A stretch of 10,747 nt of DNA, taken from Acholeplasmataceae bacterium. GTDB taxonomy: Bacteria > Bacillota_I > Bacilli_A > Acholeplasmatales > Acholeplasmataceae. Numbering within the stretch: position 1 is the first letter of the stretch; each line of letters opens with the position of its first letter. The DNA lies in the NCBI GenBank assembly GCA_003518475.1, contig DOYO01000102.1, forward strand, positions 1 to 10,747. The letters run 5' to 3'. Below, piece after piece: positions 1 through 6,104 of this stretch. A program made the translations under genes and the position numbers. The notes under the pieces are model-generated. The model had not been told where the DNA came from and did no database searches. It was given only the letters and a program-made list of their open reading frames with translations.

Positions 1-10
1 CTTCTAGTCT

Positions 11-57
11 GGTAAGTGCACTTTCCAAAAGGTGCACTTACCATCCATCTTGGATGG
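11..57 (+). other. Adjacent hairpins in the leader before the first signal peptidase gene
   Basis: Bases 11-21 (GGTAAGTGCAC) are perfectly complementary to 32-42 (GTGCACTTACC), an 11-bp stem with a 10-base loop. Bases 41-47 (CCATCCA) pair perfectly with 51-57 (TGGATGG) around a 3-base loop. The two stems share bases 41-42, so they abut or compete slightly. No T-run follows either stem, so neither is a standard intrinsic terminator. They lie 34-80 bases before the first start codon and could be a leader structure or a protein-binding site. I cannot assign them to a known RNA family, and the window edge cuts off whatever lies upstream. Confidence 0.45.
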
Positions 58-90
58 ATAGAAGTCAAACACCACCAAAGCGGGGATCAC

Positions 91-810
91 ATGGACAAGA
101 AAAACCCGAAATTAGTAATCAGAATATTAAAGATATCTCTTAATACTGTTTTTTATGCTTTAATTGTGCTTTTGGTACTGTTTTCCATCGCTAATATGAA
201 GCTTAAAGAAAAAAACGATATCGCCAATGTTTTTGGTAACGGATTTGTTTCTGTACTCACCGATTCAATGGATGGAGATCAAGAAAATTCATTTAAAGTT
301 GAAGATTTAATATTTGTTAAGCTACTAGATGACGAAAGTAGGTTACAATTAGAAGTAGGCGACATCATTACTTATTACAATCTAGAAATAGAGGGTTTAG
401 GTATCGCTGGGTTTATAACGCATAGAATTATTCAGGTTTTTGAATTGGATGGAGAAACTTTCTTTGTTACCAGAGGTGACAAGGTAGGTGCACCAGATGA
501 TCAGCCAATCCATATTTCTGAAGCTCTTGCATTATATCAATCCAAGTGGAGTGGCGCAGGTCAGGCACTGAAATATTTGCAGACACCGGCTGGATTTGCA
601 TTATTTGTGATTTTACCAGTAGCGTTGATGCTGATCTTTGAAGGCGTTATGCTTGGAAGAAACATCTATGTTTTGAATAAGCAGAAGATGGACGAATTAT
701 ATGCCAAGGATAAAGAACAGGCAGTCGTTGATCTTGAAGTCGAAAAAGAAAAGATTCGTCAGCAGATTATTGCTGAGCTCAAAAAGGAACAAGAAGAAAA
801 AAACAAATAA
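91..810 (+). CDS. sipW: SipW-like (ER-type) signal peptidase I with cytoplasmic coiled-coil tail
   Basis: This 239-residue membrane protease should remove signal peptides on the outer face of the cytoplasmic membrane. A membrane segment lies at residues 11-34 and a second near 167-186, with the catalytic domain outside between them. The nucleophile motif is TDSM (Ser59). Next come VGDIITYY (89-96), THR (His111) and TRGDKVGAPDDQP (127-139). A His where Bacillus SipS-type enzymes carry Lys marks the ER/archaeal/SipW branch, which uses a Ser-His pair. SipW is the enzyme known to process TasA-type fibre proteins. After the second membrane segment is an unusual charged helical tail, about 195-239, rich in Lys and Glu. 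ATG 91 is chosen because the membrane anchor follows directly; a weak GGGGAT lies 3 bases upstream. It heads a co-directional run, with the ATPase gene starting 34 bases after its stop. Confidence 0.88.
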   Translation: MDKKNPKLVIRILKISLNTVFYALIVLLVLFSIANMKLKEKNDIANVFGNGFVSVLTDSMDGDQENSFKVEDLIFVKLLDDESRLQLEVGDIITYYNLEIEGLGIAGFITHRIIQVFELDGETFFVTRGDKVGAPDDQPIHISEALALYQSKWSGAGQALKYLQTPAGFALFVILPVALMLIFEGVMLGRNIYVLNKQKMDELYAKDKEQAVVDLEVEKEKIRQQIIAELKKEQEEKNK

Positions 811-844
811 TAAAATCAAGTCAATGAAAACATAAGGAGAGTTT

Positions 845-2389
845 ATGGTAGAGTTTGCTCGTTACTACATAAACTTCATTAGAGATTTCTTTGCAAATAT
901 CGGTAAATTTTTCAAAGCATTGTTTGAAGCGTTTGCCGATTTGTTATTTAATGGAGTTGTAGAGTTTTTTCAAAAGTTCAGCGCAGCAAGTGGAAGCTTT
1001 ACATTACTCGACTGGGTGATGGCTTTTGTCGTTCTCGTCATCAATCTTGCATTCCTTGTTTTCGTTGTTTTAAAATTATGGCAACTGATTACGAAATATA
1101 TCAAGTTCTCCAAGAAAGAATTTGAAAAAGAAGAACTTCTAGAAGAAATCACATTCTTAAATACAAAAACAATCGAATTAATAGATGAAAAGAATAAAAT
1201 ATTGGCATTACAGATTCAAAAATTGGGCGGTGCAGCTGCAGATGAAAGCGGTAAGCCCATATCATATGATCGAGAAAACAAAAAAGAAGAATATCTTGGA
1301 CCTTCACGCTTTGTTAAATTGATTCAAGTGGATAAAGAATATGATAATACAGTGACAGCAATCCACATGAAAGACGAAGATATGATTAATCTGAGAGAAT
1401 TGGTTTCCAGATTTATCAACTTCTCAGCATCAAAATTAGGCTTATTCTATGATCGAAAGATCATTTCAGCTTTTTTTGCCGGCATGGCGACCTCAAAGAC
1501 GATGATTCTTGAAGGTATATCCGGTACTGGTAAAACCTCATTGCCATACGCAATGGGAAAATTTTTCAGTCATGATTCATCCATCATCGCTGTACAACCC
1601 TCATGGAGAGATCGTGCAGAAATGATTGGTTACTTAAACGAATTTACGAAGAAATTTAATGAAACAGACTTTTTAAAGTCTATTTATGAAGCTACATACC
1701 GTGATGACATTTGCATCGTGGTCTTAGATGAAATGAACTTGGCGCGTGTTGAGTATTATTTCGCTGAGTTGCTCTCCCTCTTGGAAATGCCTGATCCAGA
1801 TGCATGGTTGATTGATATTGTCCCTGATAACCAGCCTGGAGATCCAAAGAATTTTAAAAATGGTAAAATACTATTACCACAGAACGTGTGGTTTATCGGT
1901 ACAGCAAATAAAGATGACTCCACATTTACCATTACCGATAAGGTTTATGACCGTGCGACTCCAATTGAAATCAATGCGAAAGCAGCATACATTGATGCTC
2001 CGCAGACAGATGGCGTCACATTCAGCTATGATTACTTAAATGATTTATTCAGAGTGGCGAACAAGGATAATGCATTAAGCTTAAAAGCATTGGAAAACCT
2101 TGAGAAGCTAGATCAATTCATAACAAAGAATATGAAGGTTACATTCGGTAACCGTATCATGAAACAAATCAGAGCATTCGTGCCTGTTTATGTCGCATGC
2201 GGCGGATCTGAATATGAAGGCCTTGACTATATGGTAGCAAGAAAAATATTTAGAAAGTTTGAAAGTTTGAACCTGCCTTTCTTACAGAACGAAATCAATG
2301 ATTTATCCGCTTTATTAGACCGGTTATTTGGTAAGAATGCGTTTGTGGAATGCCAAGCATACTTATCTAACATCAAGAAGCAGTTCTAG
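845..2389 (+). CDS. Membrane-anchored McrB-like AAA+ ATPase
   Basis: This 514-residue protein begins with an aromatic-rich, probably amphipathic stretch (residues 3-45), then one strong membrane segment (about 55-82) and a charged, likely coiled-coil helix (87-127). A AAA+ module follows. Walker A is GISGTGKT (224-231). Walker B is ICIVVLDEMNLA (289-300), with Asp295 and Glu296 for Mg2+ and hydrolysis. Sensor 1 is FIGTAN (Asn355), and Asp369-Arg370 is a candidate arginine-finger region. The DEMNLARVE sequence followed by an ELLSLLE helix is characteristic of the McrB/MoxR-like side of AAA+. McrB proper is a soluble GTPase of a restriction system, but here an N-terminal membrane anchor replaces any DNA-reading domain, so a role in membrane-protein remodelling is more likely (inference). 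An AAGGAGA site at 834-840 supports ATG 845. The coiled-coil gene starts 13 bases after its stop, which suggests a partner. Confidence 0.85.
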   Translation: MVEFARYYINFIRDFFANIGKFFKALFEAFADLLFNGVVEFFQKFSAASGSFTLLDWVMAFVVLVINLAFLVFVVLKLWQLITKYIKFSKKEFEKEELLEEITFLNTKTIELIDEKNKILALQIQKLGGAAADESGKPISYDRENKKEEYLGPSRFVKLIQVDKEYDNTVTAIHMKDEDMINLRELVSRFINFSASKLGLFYDRKIISAFFAGMATSKTMILEGISGTGKTSLPYAMGKFFSHDSSIIAVQPSWRDRAEMIGYLNEFTKKFNETDFLKSIYEATYRDDICIVVLDEMNLARVEYYFAELLSLLEMPDPDAWLIDIVPDNQPGDPKNFKNGKILLPQNVWFIGTANKDDSTFTITDKVYDRATPIEINAKAAYIDAPQTDGVTFSYDYLNDLFRVANKDNALSLKALENLEKLDQFITKNMKVTFGNRIMKQIRAFVPVYVACGGSEYEGLDYMVARKIFRKFESLNLPFLQNEINDLSALLDRLFGKNAFVECQAYLSNIKKQF

Positions 2390-2402
2390 CAAGGAGTAAT
2401 GC

Positions 2403-4265
2403 ATGAAAAAGACAAGTGATCTAAAGAAATTTCATCAGTTGCTGAATGACACTTACTATGAACTTGAGAAAAATGAAGATTTCCCAAATGTCTTTTATCA
2501 AGCATTTCTCTCAGGAGAAAGCACATTATATCAAAAATCAGTATCGGAAATCAAAACATTCCATGAAGACTGGATCGGTACGATTGAATCATATTTCCCC
2601 AGTTTGGATAAGATTACCAAAAATGCTAAGTCAGGACTGAGGTATGACCAGGAAGTAACAGCAATCGAAAAGGCGAAGAAGACCAATTCGGATTCTGTCA
2701 GACACTTGGCTGCAAATACGCACCTCATTAAAGAGATTAGAGCGAATAACGAAGTTATACCGCACAAGATACTCACCACTCAGGCAGAAATCGAATATGG
2801 TATTTATGAAAACCGCTTCATCAAGACGTTGATTGACCGCTTATTCAGCTTTGTCAACAACAGATACAACCTTGTCAAAAGCAATGTTGAGTCGTATGAA
2901 AAGAAGCATTTCCAACTTTTATCTAAGTTTACAATCCGTGAGACGATTGTTGACATGAATATCGATGTCACCTTAAAGGAAGACTTAGATGATTTGAAGA
3001 GTGAAAGTTCAAACCATGCCCTCTTGAACAGAATTTCCCATTTATTAAAACAGGTAAACGGACTAAGAGAAAGCATATTCATGAATGAATTGAAACGCGC
3101 GAAACCAGTCGTTCCACCCATCATGAAAACCCAAATCCTTTTAAAGAACGTCGATTACAAAAACTGCTACATCTTATGGTTATATCTAGATAAATACAAT
3201 ACACTGGACTTTGACATTGATGTTAAAGAACAAAATATGTCATTTGACAGATACTATATGAAGAATGTCAATCAGATGGCACTGACGACATTCGCACACA
3301 TCTACGCCAATCAAAAAGCACTTGAAGACCTTTATCAATATGTAGACGTCATGGAATATAAGAAACGCAGCCCCAAAATCATCAAGAAGAATCTTGACGA
3401 CATCGTCAAGCAACCCGATCCGTTTGTTGTTGAAGACACACAAATAAATCAGTATTATTTGGAGCAAGCGACCAATCTCTTTAAAGAAAAACTAGAATCA
3501 AACTTGGAAGCAGCCGGTTCCTATGATGTCGGATTAAGAAAAGCCTTAAAGGACACCATCGCAATTTCGAATGCCTTGTATCAATCCTACTTTGAATTTG
3601 AAACAGAAGTGAACCCAGAAGATCAAATATTCAATCAACTTCAAAAAGTTGATCTAGATGCTGAAATTATCAAAACAAAAGATAAAGCAAAAGTCGCCAG
3701 AATCATCCGTGAAGTCAAGGAAATCGATTATAATAACGCCATTCGCTTGGAAAAACGGATGCTTAGACAAATCGAAAAACTCGATAAAGAATTATCAAAA
3801 GAACTAAAGAGAAAAGCGATTGACACTTCAAAGAAGCTCGCAATCGAAGAACATATCAAGCTTGAACGTCAAAATTTAGAGAAAAATCAAGAAATATTGG
3901 ATGAACATTTGAAGTATGTATCTGATCAGCGTGAAATGCTGGCCAGTGAACAAAAAGAATTCCAACAGAAACTCAAAGACGAAGAAAAACGCATTAAGGA
4001 ACAAGAAAAAGCAATCATTGAACTAGAAAAGAAACGTGCCAGAGATCAATATGTCATTGAAATGAAAAAAATCAAAGACAGACAGCAAAAAGAAAAACAA
4101 AGAATTGCCGAATTGATCAAAAAACAGCGTCAGATTGAGAAAAACAAACTTGAACAAGAAAAGGCGCGGCTAGCGAAAAAATCAAAAGCACGAATCAAAC
4201 AAGAAAAAGAGAAAATTCAAGAATCAACAAAAGAAAAAATTAACGAGATAAAAAAACAATCATAG
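2403..4265 (+). CDS. Coiled-coil protein, probable DUF2357/McrC-like partner of the AAA+ ATPase
   Basis: This is a 620-residue, highly charged soluble protein with no signal peptide or membrane segment. The first 400 or so residues look globular and helical. The stretch around residues 131-146 contains YENRFIKTLIDRL, which resembles the ENRFVK-type signature I associate with DUF2357 and McrC-like proteins that accompany McrB-type ATPases. This match is from memory, not a search. From about residue 440 to the end the sequence is almost continuous Lys/Glu/Gln-rich heptad-like helix, expected to form a long coiled coil. I see no PD-(D/E)XK nuclease motif, which McrC partners normally carry at the C-terminus. 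AAGGAG at 2391-2396, six bases before ATG 2403, supports the start. Tight linkage to the ATPase suggests a stoichiometric complex. The coiled coil could scaffold it to the charged tails of the flanking peptidases (inference). A pure structural or cytoskeleton-like protein is the alternative. Confidence 0.7.
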   Translation: MKKTSDLKKFHQLLNDTYYELEKNEDFPNVFYQAFLSGESTLYQKSVSEIKTFHEDWIGTIESYFPSLDKITKNAKSGLRYDQEVTAIEKAKKTNSDSVRHLAANTHLIKEIRANNEVIPHKILTTQAEIEYGIYENRFIKTLIDRLFSFVNNRYNLVKSNVESYEKKHFQLLSKFTIRETIVDMNIDVTLKEDLDDLKSESSNHALLNRISHLLKQVNGLRESIFMNELKRAKPVVPPIMKTQILLKNVDYKNCYILWLYLDKYNTLDFDIDVKEQNMSFDRYYMKNVNQMALTTFAHIYANQKALEDLYQYVDVMEYKKRSPKIIKKNLDDIVKQPDPFVVEDTQINQYYLEQATNLFKEKLESNLEAAGSYDVGLRKALKDTIAISNALYQSYFEFETEVNPEDQIFNQLQKVDLDAEIIKTKDKAKVARIIREVKEIDYNNAIRLEKRMLRQIEKLDKELSKELKRKAIDTSKKLAIEEHIKLERQNLEKNQEILDEHLKYVSDQREMLASEQKEFQQKLKDEEKRIKEQEKAIIELEKKRARDQYVIEMKKIKDRQQKEKQRIAELIKKQRQIEKNKLEQEKARLAKKSKARIKQEKEKIQESTKEKINEIKKQS

Positions 4266-4296
4266 TCAGTGAAATGTATTATTGAAGGTGAAGACA

Positions 4297-4962
4297 ATGA
4301 AAAAAATATTCGCTATCATCATTACGACCATCTCAATCCTCATCTTCGTACTTTCCATCACCATCATGGTGCTTGGAACGACGGCAACTAAAAATAATAA
4401 GCTGCTTTATATCGGAAATTATTCATTTTCAATCATCCCAACCTCATCCATGGAAGGCACTCTTGAAGATTCACTCTTTCCAGGTGATATCGCAATCATA
4501 AAAAAAGGATCATTTAACGAAGTTGAGATTGGTGATATTGTTGTCTTTCAGAGCCAGATCAGCGGACTGAACGCACTCATCATCCACCGTGTCATCGATA
4601 TTGAAGATAACGGCGAATTGATTACCCAGGGAGATAACCCGATCACCAATCCGCAACCGGATTCAGGCAGTGTTCTGGAATCAGAATATCAAGGGACATA
4701 CAGCAGTAAAATCAGTTTACTCAGACCCATCGTGATTCTCATGTTCAGCAGCAGAGGTTTCATTTTCCTCATCTTGTTCTTCATCATATTAGTGATGTTG
4801 ATTCTAGAAATTGTTCACATCATGAAGACGATTCAAGAAGAAAAGAAGAAACTTGATGATCAAAAACATCTTGATGAAATGGAAGCTTTAATTGAAGCGG
4901 AAAAGAAAAAAATATACGAAGAAATACTCGCAGAAGAAAAGCAAAAAAATCAAACAAAATGA
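4297..4962 (+). CDS. sipW: Second SipW-like signal peptidase I with cytoplasmic charged tail
   Basis: This is a 221-residue paralogue, clearly diverged from the first peptidase of the window. A membrane segment covers residues 3-27 and a second about 143-172. The catalytic Ser is in IPTSSMEG (Ser51). FPGDIAIIKK (61-70) and IGDIVVF (78-84) follow, then IIHRVI (His97) and ITQGDNPITNPQPD (109-122). The Ser-His arrangement again marks the SipW/ER-type family. The tail after residue 175 is Lys/Glu-rich and ends in a stretch (about 200-217) resembling the first peptidase's tail. ATG 4297 is chosen over an in-frame TTG at 4282 because AAGGTGA (4285-4291) sits 5 bases ahead of the ATG and would be inside the longer form. 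The gene begins 31 bases after the coiled-coil gene and ends 11 bases before a new promoter. It is the likely processing enzyme for the two fibre-type proteins downstream, though which peptidase serves which substrate is unknown. Confidence 0.86.
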   Translation: MKKIFAIIITTISILIFVLSITIMVLGTTATKNNKLLYIGNYSFSIIPTSSMEGTLEDSLFPGDIAIIKKGSFNEVEIGDIVVFQSQISGLNALIIHRVIDIEDNGELITQGDNPITNPQPDSGSVLESEYQGTYSSKISLLRPIVILMFSSRGFIFLILFFIILVMLILEIVHIMKTIQEEKKKLDDQKHLDEMEALIEAEKKKIYEEILAEEKQKNQTK

Positions 4963-4973
4963 AGTAAAAATTG

Positions 4974-5002
4974 TTGACATCATTGACAAAAAGATATATA
5001 AT
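4974..5002 (+). promoter_or_regulatory. Consensus housekeeping-sigma promoter driving the riboswitch leader
   Basis: A perfect -35 hexamer TTGACA (4974-4979) is separated by exactly 17 bases from a perfect -10 hexamer TATAAT (4997-5002). A second TTGACA lies at 4983-4988, in the 15-base direct repeat unit TTGACATCATTGACA, but its 8-base spacing to the same -10 is too short to function. Transcription should start near 5009, giving a leader of roughly 335 bases before the first start codon. Such a strong promoter fits a system where control is exerted afterwards by riboswitch-terminators. Confidence 0.85.
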
Positions 5003-5050
5003 AAAATTGTAGTTCTATATATATAAATATATATATAAAATCATACAAAA

Positions 5051-5118
5051 ATTTGGCAAAACTAGAGAAATCTAGCGACGCAAAGCTATAGGGCCTGAAA
5101 CATGGTAGCCAGTTGCAC
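5051..5118 (+). ncRNA. c-di-GMP-I (GEMM-I) riboswitch aptamer, first copy
   Basis: The conserved GEMM-I blocks occur in order: TTTGGCAAA (5052-5060), a hairpin CTAGA-GAAA-TCTAG (5062-5075) capped by the GNRA tetraloop, CGACGCAAAGC (5076-5086), GGGCCT (5091-5096) and ATGGTAGCCAG (5102-5112). The GGC/AAAGC outer pairing is intact (5056-5057 with 5085-5086). The base equivalent to Vc2 G20 (5055) is G, which by known family rules favours c-di-GMP over cyclic GMP-AMP. The 3' end overlaps the terminator hairpin that follows, so ligand binding and termination should exclude each other. This suggests an ON switch (inference). Confidence 0.92.
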
Positions 5119-5144
5119 TTCGTATGAAGTATAACTGGTTTTTT
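5107..5144 (+). terminator. Riboswitch-linked intrinsic terminator, first copy
   Basis: The outer arms 5107-5114 and 5133-5140 pair over 8 bases, one of them a G-U. An inner stem ACTTC (5117-5121) with GAAGT (5126-5130) has a 4-base loop. A run of six T (5139-5144) follows. The 5' arm reuses the AGCC of the conserved aptamer core, so forming this hairpin would take apart the ligand-binding fold. Confidence 0.85.
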
Positions 5145-5195
5145 GTATCTTAAACTGAATACTTGTGGAAAGTATCGCGTTTTCACTTTTTGACT

Positions 5196-5262
5196 TTTGG
5201 CAAAGCTAGGGAAACCTAGTGACGCAAAACTAAAGGGCCTTTCAAATGGTAGCCAGTTGCAC
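5196..5262 (+). ncRNA. c-di-GMP-I (GEMM-I) riboswitch aptamer, second copy
   Basis: The same block order as the first copy is seen: TTTGGCAAA (5196-5204), hairpin CTAGG-GAAA-CCTAG (5206-5219), TGACGCAAAAC (5220-5230), GGGCCT (5235-5240) and ATGGTAGCCAG (5246-5256). Relative to copy one, the closing pair of the tetraloop stem changes from A-U to G-C on both sides, a compensatory change that supports the fold. The conserved GCAAAGC core reads GCAAAAC here, so the C5201 partner becomes A5229, a mismatch. The G20 equivalent (5199) is kept. The copies are close enough to suggest a duplication. Confidence 0.9.
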
Positions 5263-5288
5263 TTCTAAAAAGAAGTTCGCTGGCTTTT
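5251..5288 (+). terminator. Riboswitch-linked intrinsic terminator, second copy
   Basis: AGCCAG (5251-5256) pairs with CTGGCT (5280-5285), and the inner ACTTC (5261-5265) pairs with GAAGT (5272-5276). Only four T (5285-5288) follow before ATG interrupts the run, with another four T at 5292-5295. The stem is GC-richer than copy one but the U-tract is weaker, so the second gate may be leakier. As in copy one, the 5' arm overlaps the aptamer core. Confidence 0.75.
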
Positions 5289-5345
5289 ATGTTTTATGAA
5301 CAACATTCAAATTTTAAAATCTAAAAAGAAGGAGGAATTCAAGCT

Positions 5346-6068
5346 ATGAAACAAATGGTTCTCGCAGTGATCATGTTAATCTCATCAATCTTTATGTTTG
5401 GCGCAGTTGTTTACGCTTGGTTCACTCTTTCAAACGAAAACACCGTTCAACCAGTAAATGCAAGCATTATCGAACGCAATGTCGATTTACTGATGGAATA
5501 TGGAAAGAATGGCGGAAGCTATGAATCTTTTGAACAGCCGGCTGATATCAATGCTTATTTAAACAGCTCGCTTCCAGGAGATGAGATTGCGCTTAGATTG
5601 ACTGTCCAAAATGGAAATACTTTGGGCACTCCAGATTTAAACATCGAAATTACATTAATGAACATACGCGCGAGTGTATCCGATATTGAATATGACTTAA
5701 CTGATTTCTTCTTTATCGAATCTGGTCTCGTCACCTTGACCTGGTATGCATCCAGCACAGATCTTGCATTAGGCAATTCTTATCTCGTGCAGCAGATCGG
5801 TTTAGATAGACTCAACGAAACAACTGTTGACTATCTTGGAGTTCCTCTTAACGATTATCGGTTCAGTAACATATTTGATACTGAAATGAATGGTGAAGAG
5901 TTGGAAATTATCAATAATGTTGGTATACTTGAATCAACACCTATCGGTGCTGGTTATTTAGTCGTTATAGAGTTCACCATCGGTTTCGACGGTTATACTC
6001 CAGATTTTGGTACAGGCTTCCAAGATGGCGAACTTCTTATTGATGGACTCTATACTCTTTACGATTGA
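5346..6068 (+). CDS. Secreted protein with SipW-dependent (TasA/CalY-type) signal peptide
   Basis: This 240-residue protein is the first gene under the tandem c-di-GMP riboswitches. Its hydrophobic segment (residues 4-22) runs into VVYAWF (21-26), the hallmark of signal peptides recognised by SipW-type peptidases; cleavage is expected after Ala24. The mature part is acidic and rich in Asn, Asp, Leu and Ile with alternating hydrophobics (for example residues 75-90 and 200-215), as expected for a beta-sandwich like TasA or camelysin. It has no cysteine, no lipobox and no LPXTG. By analogy with TasA it may form extracellular fibres of a biofilm matrix, but sequence similarity beyond the signal peptide is weak, so this is inference. 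AAGGAGG at 5329-5335 precedes ATG 5346 by 10 bases. The next gene starts 36 bases downstream, making it the leader of a three-gene operon. Confidence 0.82.
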   Translation: MKQMVLAVIMLISSIFMFGAVVYAWFTLSNENTVQPVNASIIERNVDLLMEYGKNGGSYESFEQPADINAYLNSSLPGDEIALRLTVQNGNTLGTPDLNIEITLMNIRASVSDIEYDLTDFFFIESGLVTLTWYASSTDLALGNSYLVQQIGLDRLNETTVDYLGVPLNDYRFSNIFDTEMNGEELEIINNVGILESTPIGAGYLVVIEFTIGFDGYTPDFGTGFQDGELLIDGLYTLYD

Positions 6069-6104
6069 TATTTATTTATATGATGATAGATCGGGTGAGC
6101 GGAA

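Noticed and set aside
1..42. 3' remnant of a third c-di-GMP riboswitch
   Set aside because: TCTGGTAAGTGCAC vaguely recalls the aptamer's ATGGTAGCCAGTTGCAC, but the conserved GCC is absent and no T-run follows the hairpin. Upstream sequence would be needed.
16..90. A GTG-initiated N-terminal extension of the first signal peptidase
   Set aside because: The extra 25 residues run through the 11-bp hairpin, have no ribosome site and would put a non-membrane, His-rich stretch before a normal anchor. ATG 91 is the better start.
845..4265. McrBC-type restriction/defence system
   Set aside because: The ATPase carries a membrane anchor instead of a DNA-reading domain, no nuclease motif is visible in the partner, no methyltransferase or other defence gene is nearby, and the neighbours are secretion genes. 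A distant evolutionary tie to McrBC is kept as an inference.
4282..4296. TTG start five codons earlier for the second signal peptidase
   Set aside because: The AAGGTGA ribosome site at 4285-4291 would lie inside the coding region. It is correctly spaced for ATG 4297.
5013..5042. AT-repeat tract (TATATATATAAATATATATATA) as a possible origin or protein-binding site
   Set aside because: It is low-complexity sequence just after the promoter. Nothing else, such as DnaA boxes or iterons, supports a specific role.
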